Assembly: GCF_023913755.1 (NCBI RefSeq)
Contig: NZ_JAMXBJ010000050.1
Coordinates: 612,328-676,327, forward strand
Direction of reading: 5' to 3'
Source of the DNA: Pseudarthrobacter cellobiosi
Lineage (GTDB): Bacteria; Actinomycetota; Actinomycetes; Actinomycetales; Micrococcaceae
DNA: 64,000 nt
The notes under the pieces are model-generated. The model was given only the letters and a program-made list of their open reading frames with translations. It ran no database searches and had not been told where the DNA came from. How positions within the stretch are numbered: the stretch's first letter is position 1; the number at the start of each line of letters is the position of its first letter. Both the position numbers and the translations under genes were made by a program. Below, in pieces: positions 16,257-24,469 of the stretch.

Positions 16257-17540
16257 GTGAGCACAAATCTTTCGCGCGTCTTCGTGGCCCGCCTGCTGGG
16301 TCTTGACGTCTTCGACCCTTTGGGCGACCGCCTGGGCAGGTTGCGCGATGTGGTGGTGCTCTCGCGTGGCAGCCGCGGCGCCCCGCACGTGGTGGGCATC
16401 GTCGTCGAAGTTCCCGGCAAAAAGCGCGTCTTTGTGCCGATGACACGTATTACCTCCATCGACCAGACACAGATCATCTGTACGGGCCTGGTCAACCTTC
16501 GGCGCTTTGAGCAGCGCGGCGCCGAGACGCTGGTGGTCGCGGAAATGTTCGACCGCCGCGTCACTCTCCGGGACGGCAGCGGCGACGCCACCATCGAGGA
16601 CATCGCCATGGACCAGCACCGGTCCCGCGACTGGTTCGTGAGCAAGCTGTTCGTCCGCCGGGGCCACTCCTTGTCCCCGCTCAGCCGGCTGCGCCGGAAC
16701 GAGACCATGATCATCGACTGGGCCGACGCCCTCCAAGGTGCCCGCACCGAACCCCAGGCAGCCACCCAGTTCGTGGCCAACCACGAGGACCTCAAACCCG
16801 CAGACTTCGCCGAGGCTCTGCAGGAAATGAGCGACAAACGCCGCTTCGAAGTGGCCAGCGAACTCCAGGACGAACGCCTGGCCGACGTGCTGCAGGAAAT
16901 GCCCGAAGACGACCAGGTGGAGATCCTCTCCGCCCTCGACGTCGAACGCGCGGCGGACGTCCTGGAGGAAATGGACCCCGACGACGCCGCCGACCTCCTC
17001 GCCGAACTCCCTTCTGCACAGGCGGAGGAGCTTCTCCGCCTCATGGAACCCGAAGGCGCCGAGGACGTCAGGCGGCTCCTCGAATACGACGAGGACACCG
17101 CCGGTGGCCTGATGACGCCTGTTCCGGTGATCCTCCCCCCGGAGGCAACCGTCGCCGAGGCACTGGCCCACGTCCGCCGTGAGGAACTCTCCCCCGCCCT
17201 CGCCTCGTCCATCTTCATCACCCGGCCCCCGTTGGAAACCCCCACGGGACGGTTCCTGGGCGTTGTGCACATCCAGCAACTGCTCCGCTACCCGCCGCCG
17301 GAACCCCTGGGCAACCTCGTGGACAAGAACCTTGAGCCGGTCTCCGACCAGGCCCACATCAGCGAGGTGGCGCGCACCCTCGCCACCTACAACCTGAACT
17401 GTCTTCCCGTGGTCAATGACGCAGGCCGGCTCGTGGGGGCGGTGACTGTTGATGACGTTTTGGATCATCTGTTGCCGGATGACTGGCGCGCCTATGATGG
17501 CGAAGCCCCGATAAGAAAACTGGGAGGCCGCATTGGCTGA
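16257..17540 (+). CDS. MgtE-N/CBS-domain protein without a membrane channel
   Basis: A 427-residue soluble protein. Residues ~1-140 hold two PRC-barrel-like segments, ~180-270 match the MgtE N-terminal helical superdomain (repeated DVLQEMPEDDQVEIL-type units), and ~285-410 form a CBS pair (AVTVDDVLDHLLP). The transmembrane Mg2+ channel of true MgtE is absent, as seen for similar actinobacterial proteins. GTG 16257 has a TAGCCT box at 16245-16250, giving a leaderless mRNA. It overlaps the DUF1003 gene by 8 nt, so the two probably act together, perhaps in sensing Mg2+ or nucleotides; this is inference. Confidence 0.82.
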   Translation: MSTNLSRVFVARLLGLDVFDPLGDRLGRLRDVVVLSRGSRGAPHVVGIVVEVPGKKRVFVPMTRITSIDQTQIICTGLVNLRRFEQRGAETLVVAEMFDRRVTLRDGSGDATIEDIAMDQHRSRDWFVSKLFVRRGHSLSPLSRLRRNETMIIDWADALQGARTEPQAATQFVANHEDLKPADFAEALQEMSDKRRFEVASELQDERLADVLQEMPEDDQVEILSALDVERAADVLEEMDPDDAADLLAELPSAQAEELLRLMEPEGAEDVRRLLEYDEDTAGGLMTPVPVILPPEATVAEALAHVRREELSPALASSIFITRPPLETPTGRFLGVVHIQQLLRYPPPEPLGNLVDKNLEPVSDQAHISEVARTLATYNLNCLPVVNDAGRLVGAVTVDDVLDHLLPDDWRAYDGEAPIRKLGGRIG

Positions 17541-18288
17541 CACCGGCGCCCCCAAGAATCCCAATAAGAAGGCGGCTGCCAAGGGCGGACTCGACACACC
17601 CCTAAGTGGCCGCCAGCGCATCCTGCCGAAGTTCTCACCCGACCCGGATGCATTCGGCCATGCGACGGAAGGCTTCGCCCGGTTTATGGGCACGCCGCAG
17701 TTCCTGGTCTATATGACGGTCTTCGTCGTCATCTGGCTGGTCTGGAACACGTGGGCACCGGCGGAGTGGCAGTTCGATTCGCGCCTCCTGGGCTACACCC
17801 TCCTGACACTCATGCTTTCCCTGCAGGCCTCCTACGCGGCCCCGCTGCTGCTGCTGGCCCAGAACCGGCAGGACGACCGCGACCGGGTCTCCCTCCAGCA
17901 GGATCGCCAACAGGCGGCACGCAACCTGGCCGACACCGAGTATCTCACCCGGGAGCTGGCGTCGCTGAGGATCGCGCTGCGCGAGGTTGCCACCCGGGAC
18001 TACGTCCGGGCCGAACTACGGACACTCCTCGAGGACATGCTGGAAGCGCAGGAGGAACTGCGGTCCCACGATCCCGCCGGATCCGGCAGCCATGAGTCCC
18101 CGCGTGAGAAGGTCAAGGAAAAGCTGAAGGAAAAGCGCGACAAACAGCGGAACCCCCGCACGCAGCAGATTCCCAAGGTCAAACCCAGCCATGTCGCCTA
18201 CGACACCGTCGCCAAGGACACGGCCGCTACCGACCCCGCAATCCAGGACCCGGCCGTCCCCAAGCACATCCCCACCACCGAAAGCTGA
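17533..18288 (+). CDS. DUF1003 family membrane protein
   Basis: The 251-residue protein has the DUF1003 core: a pair of membrane helices at about residues 57-75 and 87-112, with VVIWLVWNTW and LLTLMLSLQASYAAPLLLLAQNRQ, followed by DRDRVSLQQDRQQAARNLADTEYL. The C-terminal ~90 residues are charged (Glu/Lys coiled-coil then Asp/Thr-rich). TTG 17533 is chosen because GGGAGG lies 6-7 nt upstream and the gene overlaps the MgtE-N gene by 8 nt. Its function is unknown; co-occurrence with MgtE-N proteins is widespread in actinobacteria. Confidence 0.86.
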   Translation: MADTGAPKNPNKKAAAKGGLDTPLSGRQRILPKFSPDPDAFGHATEGFARFMGTPQFLVYMTVFVVIWLVWNTWAPAEWQFDSRLLGYTLLTLMLSLQASYAAPLLLLAQNRQDDRDRVSLQQDRQQAARNLADTEYLTRELASLRIALREVATRDYVRAELRTLLEDMLEAQEELRSHDPAGSGSHESPREKVKEKLKEKRDKQRNPRTQQIPKVKPSHVAYDTVAKDTAATDPAIQDPAVPKHIPTTES

Positions 18289-18299
18289 GCCCCGCCCGC

Positions 18300-19427
18300 A
18301 TGAGCGCCTCCCTGGAGCAGGCAGTCCACGCTGCGCTGGCCACCGTGATCGATCCTGAGCTCCGCCGTCCCATCACGGAACTGGGCATGGTGGAGTCTGT
18401 GGATGTCGCTGCGGACGGCCGGGTCAGGCTGGCTGTCCTGCTGACCATCGCGGGCTGCCCCCTGCGCGGGACCATTACCGCAGACTCCGAGAAGGCGCTG
18501 TCCGCAGTTCCGGGCGTGACCGCCGTCGAGGTTGAACTGAAAGTGATGAACCAGGCCCAGCGGGACGCCCTGAAGGAACAGCTCCGCGGCGCCTCCGGGC
18601 AGCGCGGGATTCCGTTCAACGAGCCGGGGTCCCTGACCAAGGTGTTCGCGGTGGCAAGCGGCAAGGGTGGTGTGGGCAAGTCATCGCTGACCGTCAACCT
18701 TGCCTGCGCCCTGGCCGCCCAAGGCCTCCGTGTGGGCATTGTGGACGCCGACGTCCATGGCTTCTCGGTTCCGGCCCTGATGGGCATCACGCAGGCGCCC
18801 ACCCGGGTGGACGACATGATCCTGCCGCCGGTGGCCTACGGCGTAAAAGTGATTTCCATCGGCATGTTCGTCGCCGGAAACCAGCCGGTTGCCTGGCGTG
18901 GGCCGATGCTCCACCGGGCCCTGGAACAGTTCCTGACGGACGTCTACTTCGGCGACCTCGACGCCCTGTTCCTCGACCTGCCTCCCGGCACCGGTGACAT
19001 CGCGATTTCGGTGGCCCAGTTGCTGCCGAAGGCTGAGATCCTGGTGGTCACCACGCCCCAGGCCGCAGCTGCCGACGTCGCCGAGCGCGCCGGTGCCATC
19101 GCCACCCAGACAGGTCAGACGGTGGCCGGCGTTATCGAGAACATGTCATACCTGGAAATGCCCGACGGCGAGAGGATGGAGCTGTTCGGCAGCGGCGGTG
19201 GGGCGGTCCTCGCCGAACGGCTCACGACGACGGTGGGCACCGATGTGCCGCTCCTGGGACAGATTCCGCTGGACATCCTGCTGCGGGAAGGCGGCGACGC
19301 CGGCACGCCCATCGTGCTTGGCCGGCCAGAAACTCCGGCGGCCATTGCTTTGACCGAAATCGCCGGAAAACTTGCTGCCAGGCCCAGGGGCCTGACAGGG
19401 ATAAAACTGGGCCTGCAGCCGCGTTAA
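18300..19427 (+). CDS. mrp: Mrp/ApbC family Fe-S cluster carrier ATPase
   Basis: A 375-residue P-loop protein. Residues ~1-95 are a MIP18/DUF59 domain (VIDPELRRPITELGMVE with AGCPLRG), and the rest is an Mrp ATPase with the deviant Walker A SGKGGVGKSS, switch DADVHG and DLPPGTGD. It would carry or insert Fe-S clusters. The CPxC cysteine pair found in most Mrp proteins after ENMSY is replaced by LEMPDGERMELFG, as in other actinobacteria, so cluster binding must differ. It starts 11 bp after the DUF1003 gene. Confidence 0.92.
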   Translation: MSASLEQAVHAALATVIDPELRRPITELGMVESVDVAADGRVRLAVLLTIAGCPLRGTITADSEKALSAVPGVTAVEVELKVMNQAQRDALKEQLRGASGQRGIPFNEPGSLTKVFAVASGKGGVGKSSLTVNLACALAAQGLRVGIVDADVHGFSVPALMGITQAPTRVDDMILPPVAYGVKVISIGMFVAGNQPVAWRGPMLHRALEQFLTDVYFGDLDALFLDLPPGTGDIAISVAQLLPKAEILVVTTPQAAAADVAERAGAIATQTGQTVAGVIENMSYLEMPDGERMELFGSGGGAVLAERLTTTVGTDVPLLGQIPLDILLREGGDAGTPIVLGRPETPAAIALTEIAGKLAARPRGLTGIKLGLQPR

Positions 19428-19458
19428 CGCAGCGTTGCCCACCAGAGGCGACGGGGGC

Positions 19459-19869
19459 CTAGGTGGCTTCGGTATCGAACGGGGCGGGTTCGCCCGGAGG
19501 CAGCGACTGGACTACACGTTCCGGACGGGAGGGAGCCGTCCCTCCTGTGGCAACCGCCCCTGCACCGGCAACCGCAGCCACCGCTGCTGGCGCTCCAGCA
19601 CTGACGGACTTGGTGTCGTCGTCGAGGAGGGCTTCCTTGATGATGCGCCGCGGATCGTACTGGCGGGGATCGTATTTCTTCCAGTCGACATCGTCGATGT
19701 CGATGCCGACTTCTTCCTTGATCTGCTCCCGGGCACCGGAGGCCATCCGGCGGACTTCCTTCACGAGATTCGCAAGTTTCTGGGTGTATTCGGGCAGGCG
19801 CTGCGGACCGATCACCAGAATGCCGATGATCAGCAGGAGGAAGAACTCCGGGCCGTTGATTCCAAACAC
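19459..19869 (-). CDS. tatB: twin-arginine translocase subunit TatB
   Basis: The 136-residue protein has one N-terminal helix (residues ~5-22), the GPQRLPEY hinge, an amphipathic helix (KLANLVKEVRRMASGAREQI) and an Ala/Pro-rich C-terminal tail. TatB forms the Tat receptor complex with TatC. GTG 19869 is preceded by TAATCT (19882-19877) with 7-nt spacing, so it can be read from its own leaderless promoter in addition to read-through from the sigE unit. The order sigE, anti-sigma, tatB matches mycobacteria, without the htrA gene found there. Confidence 0.9.
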   Translation of the reverse strand: MFGINGPEFFLLLIIGILVIGPQRLPEYTQKLANLVKEVRRMASGAREQIKEEVGIDIDDVDWKKYDPRQYDPRRIIKEALLDDDTKSVSAGAPAAVAAVAGAGAVATGGTAPSRPERVVQSLPPGEPAPFDTEAT

Positions 19870-19938
19870 TTTAGGAAGATTACCCTCTCAGGAGCCCCGC
19901 TGACGATTCCTGCCCGCCAGCGTCGCAAAGTGCCTGCA

Positions 19939-20832
19939 TCAGGGAGCCAGCATCTCCCCGAGTTTGCGGATTCCCCGCTCCAACCGGGCCCCGGGAGAGT
20001 CGTCCGCTGCGGTCGTCGGGGAGTCGGCAGGCGCCGTGCTGACACCAGCGTTGATTCCTTCTACGGCGAGGACGCTGAGCCGCTGCAGCACTGGAACGGC
20101 GTCATCAGCCTGCTCCGCCGGGAGGTCGGACTCAACCGTGAAAATGCCTGCCGAGGTCTCTACGGTAGCCGTCCAGGGCGCCTGCCTGCTGACCAGCAGC
20201 TTCCCCTTGTTCTGACCGGCGATCTGTTCGGAGTTCTGCTGGGCGTCCTGACCCGACTGCTTCTCGGCGTCCGCGGGATGCTGTTCCACGATGGTTGCAT
20301 AGTGTTGCCCATCGGTCAGGTGCATTTCCACCGCCGGCCGCCCATTCAGCGTTATGGCATTGGCGCTCCGGACGTGGAAGCCGAGTGACGCCAGTTCCGG
20401 ACAGACCCAGCCTTCAGAGCGTAGGGCCAACAATTGCGGAGCACTGATCTCCCTGCCGTCGGCCGGTAGCTGGGCCGTATGCTGCACCAGGCTCCCGCTG
20501 ATGGCCGTTTGGGCGACAGGCAGGCTGTCCCCCGCCAGCGCAAACGCGCTGACGGCAAGAATTCCAGCGGCTGCGGCTGTCCCGCCGGCTGCGAGTGCCA
20601 GGACCCTCGCAGCCCGGTACTGGCTCGGGGCTGGCTCGGCCGCTGCCGCCAGCAGCTGCGTCCTGACCAGCAGCCGGGCCGTCAGGTCCTCGCTGGCAGG
20701 CGGCACGGCCGCGTCACGGAGCCGCTCGATGTACTGGCGTTCACGCTTCAGCGCCGCTGCACATTCTGCGCAGGTCTGCACATGGTCGGCACCGCGGTGA
20801 TGCCGGCGGCCGAATGGGTTCTGGGGCGTCAT
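19939..20832 (-). CDS. zinc-binding anti-sigma factor (RseA-like)
   Basis: The 297-residue protein has a ZAS motif HxxxCxxC (H17, C21, C24) near the N-terminus, a membrane helix at about 73-98 (LALAAGGTAAAAGILAVSAF), and an external C-terminal domain with Gln-rich and coiled segments. It lies 8 bp after the ECF sigma gene and is its likely partner. ATG 20832 was chosen over an upstream in-frame ATG at 21027, which would run deep into the sigma gene. In mycobacteria the cognate RseA controls SigE in cell-envelope stress; the same role is inferred here. Confidence 0.82.
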   Translation of the reverse strand: MTPQNPFGRRHHRGADHVQTCAECAAALKRERQYIERLRDAAVPPASEDLTARLLVRTQLLAAAAEPAPSQYRAARVLALAAGGTAAAAGILAVSAFALAGDSLPVAQTAISGSLVQHTAQLPADGREISAPQLLALRSEGWVCPELASLGFHVRSANAITLNGRPAVEMHLTDGQHYATIVEQHPADAEKQSGQDAQQNSEQIAGQNKGKLLVSRQAPWTATVETSAGIFTVESDLPAEQADDAVPVLQRLSVLAVEGINAGVSTAPADSPTTAADDSPGARLERGIRKLGEMLAP

Positions 20833-20840
20833 GGTGCCGA

Positions 20841-21458
20841 TCAGAGGATGCTGGCGATGCGCGGCAGCGAAAGCTTCGGCTTGCGTCCTTGCTGAGGCCT
20901 GGGATCGCGGTGGGCCAGCTTTTCGCGCAGCATGGTCCGGCCCCGGTGGATACGGGAACGGACGGTGCCCAGTTTGACGCCGAGGGCAGCGGCCACTTCG
21001 TCGTAGGACAGGCCTTCCAGGTCGCAAAGCACGACGGCGGCGCGGAAGTCCGGGGGCAGCTCTTCCAAGGCAGCCTGCACATCGAGGTCCAGGTTGTTCA
21101 GTTCAAAGCTCTGTTCCGGTCCGGGCTCCCGCCCGGGGATCCGGGATTCGGCGTCATCGGCCAGCGCGTCAAACCGAATGCGGGTTTTCCGGCGCGCCTG
21201 GTCCAGGAACAGGTTGGTGGTAATGCGGTGCAGCCAGCCATCGAGTGTCCCCGGCTTGAAATTCTCCAGTGACCGGAAGACGCGGACGAACACCTCCTGG
21301 GTGAGGTCCTCGGCGTCGAACTTGTTCCCCGTCAGGCGGTACGCCAGCCGGTAGACCTTGGCGGAGTGGTTGGCCACCACTTCCTCCCAGGTGGGCCTGA
21401 TCCATACAGCGGCGGAATCTTGCGCCGCAGGGACAGGTGCCATACCTGATGCTGACAT
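20841..21458 (-). CDS. sigE: ECF RNA polymerase sigma factor, SigE type
   Basis: A 205-residue group-4 sigma factor. Region 2 is at about 35-95 (YRLAYRLTGNKFDAEDLTQEVFVRVF and DGWLHRITTNLFLDQARR) and region 4 at about 130-185 (LPPDFRAAVVLCDLEGLSYDEVAAALGV with GTVRSRIHRGR). GGGAG lies 6 nt before ATG 21458. It is divergent from the O-methyltransferase gene, the same arrangement as in Mycobacterium, so it is most likely the envelope-stress sigma factor. I did not find a convincing GGAAC/CGTT autoregulatory promoter upstream. Confidence 0.9.
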   Translation of the reverse strand: MSASGMAPVPAAQDSAAVWIRPTWEEVVANHSAKVYRLAYRLTGNKFDAEDLTQEVFVRVFRSLENFKPGTLDGWLHRITTNLFLDQARRKTRIRFDALADDAESRIPGREPGPEQSFELNNLDLDVQAALEELPPDFRAAVVLCDLEGLSYDEVAAALGVKLGTVRSRIHRGRTMLREKLAHRDPRPQQGRKPKLSLPRIASIL

Positions 21459-21685
21459 CGTCCACTCCCGTCGTGGATTGCTATCGCCCGGATACTGTTG
21501 ACATCTCTGGTTCGGCGCCGATCACCTCATGGATGACCGGATATCCATCATTTCAAAGTTGGCTGGGAATTTCCTGACCGGGGCGGTTCTTCAGCCAGAG
21601 GCACAACGATTCCCTTCCGCGGCTGGCACCCCCGCACACAGTAGGCTGTACTAAACACTCCCCTGCCGCCCAGAAAGCGAATCAC

Positions 21686-22318
21686 ATGAGCGCCGACAAA
21701 TCCACGAGCTGGTCCTATGCAGAAGATCTGCCCGCAGAGGATGAGGTTATGCTTCGTGCCAGGGAGCGCTCCTTCGAACTGGGCGTGACGCCCATCGGCG
21801 CAGGTGTTGGTGCGGTCCTGACGGTGTTGGCTGCGGGTTCGAAGGCTCAGACCGCCGTCGAAATCGGCACAGGCGCAGGTGTCTCGGGGGTTTGCATCCT
21901 GCGGGGGCTCGGACCGCAGGCCGTGCTGACCACCATCGACGTGGACGTCGAACATCTGAAGGCGGCACGTGAAGCCTTTTCGGAGGCCGGCAGTCCGGCC
22001 AACCGCACCCGTACTATTTCCGGCCGCGCCGGGGATGTCCTGCCGCGCCTGACCGACTCCGCTTATGACCTGGTGTTTGTCGACGCCGACAAGCCCGGCC
22101 TGCCCGGCTACGTGGAACAGGCCGTCCGGCTCCTGAAGGCCGGCGGGCTGCTCATCATCAATGACGCACTGGACAAGGACCGCGTGGCCAACCCGGCCGT
22201 CCGGGAGTCCAATACGGTGGTGCTCCGCCAGGTGGGCAAGGCAATCCGCGACGACGACCGCCTGGCGTCCGCGATGCTTCCCACGGGCGACGGCCTGCTG
22301 GTCGCGGTTAAGAAGTAG
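21686..22318 (+). CDS. class I SAM-dependent O-methyltransferase
   Basis: The 210-residue protein has the family 3 (COMT-like) layout: AVEIGTGAGVSGVCIL SAM motif at about 54-69, VFVDADKPG metal site, and LLIINDALDKDRV. The acceptor substrate is unknown. It resembles the mycobacterial O-methyltransferase that lies divergent from sigE. Possible -10 boxes TAGGCT (21643) and TAAACA lie about 30-40 nt upstream. The gene ends just before a strong hairpin. Confidence 0.86.
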   Translation: MSADKSTSWSYAEDLPAEDEVMLRARERSFELGVTPIGAGVGAVLTVLAAGSKAQTAVEIGTGAGVSGVCILRGLGPQAVLTTIDVDVEHLKAAREAFSEAGSPANRTRTISGRAGDVLPRLTDSAYDLVFVDADKPGLPGYVEQAVRLLKAGGLLIINDALDKDRVANPAVRESNTVVLRQVGKAIRDDDRLASAMLPTGDGLLVAVKK

Positions 22319-22334
22319 ATCCACAGGAAATAAG

Positions 22335-22368
22335 CCAGGGTCCGCAGCCGGTTGGCTGCGGACCCTGG
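22335..22368. terminator. bidirectional hairpin between the O-methyltransferase gene and the DUF3117 gene
   Basis: A perfect 15-bp stem (22335-22349 with 22354-22368) and a GGTT loop sit between two convergent genes. There is no T-tract. Confidence 0.7.
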
Positions 22369-22401
22369 CCCTGCGGGATTATTCGGCAACGCCGAACAGG
22401 A

Positions 22402-22569
22402 TTATTCAGTCACGCCGACGAGGCATTCCTTGAGGTTGGCCGCCTCCGCAGCGTTCAGTTCCACCACAAGCCGTCCGCCGCCTTCGAGCGGTACGCGCAT
22501 TATCAGGCTGCGGCCCTCTTTGGTGACTTCCATAGGGCCGTCGCCGGTGCGTGGTTTCATAGCCGCCAT
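22402..22569 (-). CDS. DUF3117 family small protein
   Basis: A 55-residue protein, the exact family length, with MAAMKPRTGDGPMEVTKEGR at the N-terminus and a RLVVELNAAEA block. The family is actinobacterial and of unknown function. ATG 22569 is chosen over one at 22587 because GGAGGGG precedes it. The 235 bp upstream (22570-22804) hold no gene; GATAAT on the minus strand (about 22720) could be a -10 box, and an imperfect GCC-rich hairpin lies near 22640-22675. Confidence 0.9.
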   Translation of the reverse strand: MAAMKPRTGDGPMEVTKEGRSLIMRVPLEGGGRLVVELNAAEAANLKECLVGVTE

Positions 22570-22804
22570 GAGGAATTTCCCCTCCATTTAGTCCCAGGAC
22601 ATATCAGCCCGGATGGGCTGTGTCCGCATGGTCAAATCAAGCCGCTATGGCGGCCCGTACTGATGCCGCCATGGCTGAACATTTCTGAATGCTTTTTGTC
22701 CCTGCTTACTTACTATTATCCCGTAATGACCCGCACGTAGCTAATCGATGGACATTTACGGCCGCGTCGGATTCCCCAATCCACCGGCCAGGCGCCGCCC
22801 GCGA

Positions 22805-24052
22805 TCACGGCGGATAATCGCCGCCTCCCGGAAGCTGCGCCCAAGCCCACAGCCAGACGATCCACACGATCTGGAGCAGGACAAACATTGTCAGGACCGT
22901 GCCGCGGTATGCCTTCGACCGGGACAAGAGCGCGGCAGCCAGGGCCAACGGGAACAGCGGGAGCAGCATCCGGAAAGTACTGGTCTGGGGGTGGAGGAAC
23001 ACCAGGAGGTAGCCCATGTAGCAGGCGCACCACAGGCGCATTTCCACACCAAGCCGGACCACCGGCGGGGAGAACAGCAGGAGCGCAAAGAGGCCCGCAA
23101 AGACGAATGGCGCCACGATCCCCAGGACGGGGCCAAAGAGGTCGACGCCGGCGTCGAACCAGGGCTTGAAGGGCACCAGGTCACGGCCGCGCCACACTGT
23201 TTCGGTTTTGGTATACGCCTCAATATCTCCGGTGGCGGCCCAGGCCGCTGCCGGCCACAGCAGTGCCGAGGCCCCGCACACCACGGTTAGGCCCGCCAGG
23301 GAGGCCAGCTCCCCGAGGCTGTGGGTGCCCGGCCGCTCCTCGCGCCCCCGTTCGACCAGTCGCCAGAGGAAGAGAAGCCCCACCATGGCGGCAAAGGGAA
23401 CGCCCACGGGTCGGGAGAGGCACAGCAGCAGGACCACCGGCATGGCAACGAAATAATGACGCCTGATGACGAGCAGCAGGGCGGTGGCCAGCAGGAAAAC
23501 GGTCAGCGGCTCCGCGTACGGGACCTGGAGAATGGCGGACACCGGAAAGGTCGCGAAGAATGCCACGCCCCAAAGCGCCGCAGTGTGCGAAGCCTTGTGC
23601 CTGAACAGGCAGTACAAAACCAGCGCCGCACCCAACCCCGCCAGCATGGCGACGACCGTCAGCGCCGCGGCAGGGCTGATTCCGGTCAGGCCTGCGAGCG
23701 CACGGCCCAGGGCCGGGAAGAGCGGATAGAAGGCCCACGCATTTTCCTGCACGTTGCCGGCGGCATCCGTTGGAAGCGGTGAGGGATAACCGTCGGTGAC
23801 GATCCGGCCGTACCATCGCGCATCCCAGATATTGATGAAGTTCCAGTAGTCAGGGACGGCCGGAAACCACGGGTTGGGCCCTTGGTGCAGGGCTGCTGCC
23901 ATAAAGATGCAGGCGCTGACCAGCCGGGCAATGGCGTAGAGGGCGGCAACCTGCAGCCACCAGGGCCAGCGTTGGACCGCCCACATGGCGCGGGCGCCGA
24001 ATGCGGTGATCAACGCCGTCGGGCCCGTCCGGTCCCCCGTGTCAGTGCTCAA
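22805..24052 (-). CDS. polytopic membrane glycosyltransferase, PIG-V-like
   Basis: The 415-residue protein has about ten hydrophobic helices and the first-loop motif NFINIWDARWYGRIVTDGYP, which resembles the WD-W-Y pattern of PIG-V and related lipid-linked mannosyltransferases. Later LFPALGRALA and VPYAEPLTVF segments agree. It probably moves a sugar from a polyprenyl donor to an envelope acceptor. TTG 24052 is the start: GGAGG lies 6 nt upstream, and the gene overlaps the DivIVA-domain gene by 11 nt, so translation is coupled. Confidence 0.72.
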   Translation of the reverse strand: MSTDTGDRTGPTALITAFGARAMWAVQRWPWWLQVAALYAIARLVSACIFMAAALHQGPNPWFPAVPDYWNFINIWDARWYGRIVTDGYPSPLPTDAAGNVQENAWAFYPLFPALGRALAGLTGISPAAALTVVAMLAGLGAALVLYCLFRHKASHTAALWGVAFFATFPVSAILQVPYAEPLTVFLLATALLLVIRRHYFVAMPVVLLLCLSRPVGVPFAAMVGLLFLWRLVERGREERPGTHSLGELASLAGLTVVCGASALLWPAAAWAATGDIEAYTKTETVWRGRDLVPFKPWFDAGVDLFGPVLGIVAPFVFAGLFALLLFSPPVVRLGVEMRLWCACYMGYLLVFLHPQTSTFRMLLPLFPLALAAALLSRSKAYRGTVLTMFVLLQIVWIVWLWAWAQLPGGGDYPP

Positions 24053-24446
24053 CGCCGGCCTCCGGGCGCGCCGCCCGTTCCGTTTCCAGCAGCCGTGCCC
24101 GGAGCCTGCCCATTTCTTCGTCTTTTGCCGCGATCTGGTCCCGCAGTTCGTCGAGGACCTGGTCCACCTGGTCCATCCGGTACCCACGCAGGCCGAGGGA
24201 GAAGCGGACCCGGTCGACGTCGGCAGGTGCAGCGTCCGCGGGCAGCAGCACCGGCGGAAGGTTGGCGGGCGGCTGCCCGAACCCCGGGTAGAGAATCGGA
24301 TTCTCCGGGACCTCGGCGCCCGTGGCCGGTTCACTGCCCCGGCGGAGGCTGCGCTGAATGCCGCGGCGGCCACCGGCGCCTGCCCACAGGGTGGCGGCGA
24401 TCAGCACGATGGCGAGGTAGACCAGGAAAAAACTCACAGCACCCAT
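24042..24446 (-). CDS. membrane-anchored DivIVA-domain protein
   Basis: A 134-residue protein: one N-terminal helix (about 4-22), a Gly/Arg/Pro linker, then a short DivIVA-like segment, RFSLGLRGYRMDQVDQVLDELRD (split by the family as RFSLGLRGY and MDQVDQVLDEL), and a coiled-coil of Glu/Arg. Such proteins localise by curvature or at the septum. It sits between the LOG-family gene (23 bp upstream) and the glycosyltransferase gene (11-nt overlap), suggesting it positions the latter in growing envelope; that is inference. Confidence 0.75.
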   Translation of the reverse strand: MGAVSFFLVYLAIVLIAATLWAGAGGRRGIQRSLRRGSEPATGAEVPENPILYPGFGQPPANLPPVLLPADAAPADVDRVRFSLGLRGYRMDQVDQVLDELRDQIAAKDEEMGRLRARLLETERAARPEAGVEH

Positions 24447-24469
24447 CGTGCCAGATATGGGCCGGCAGC

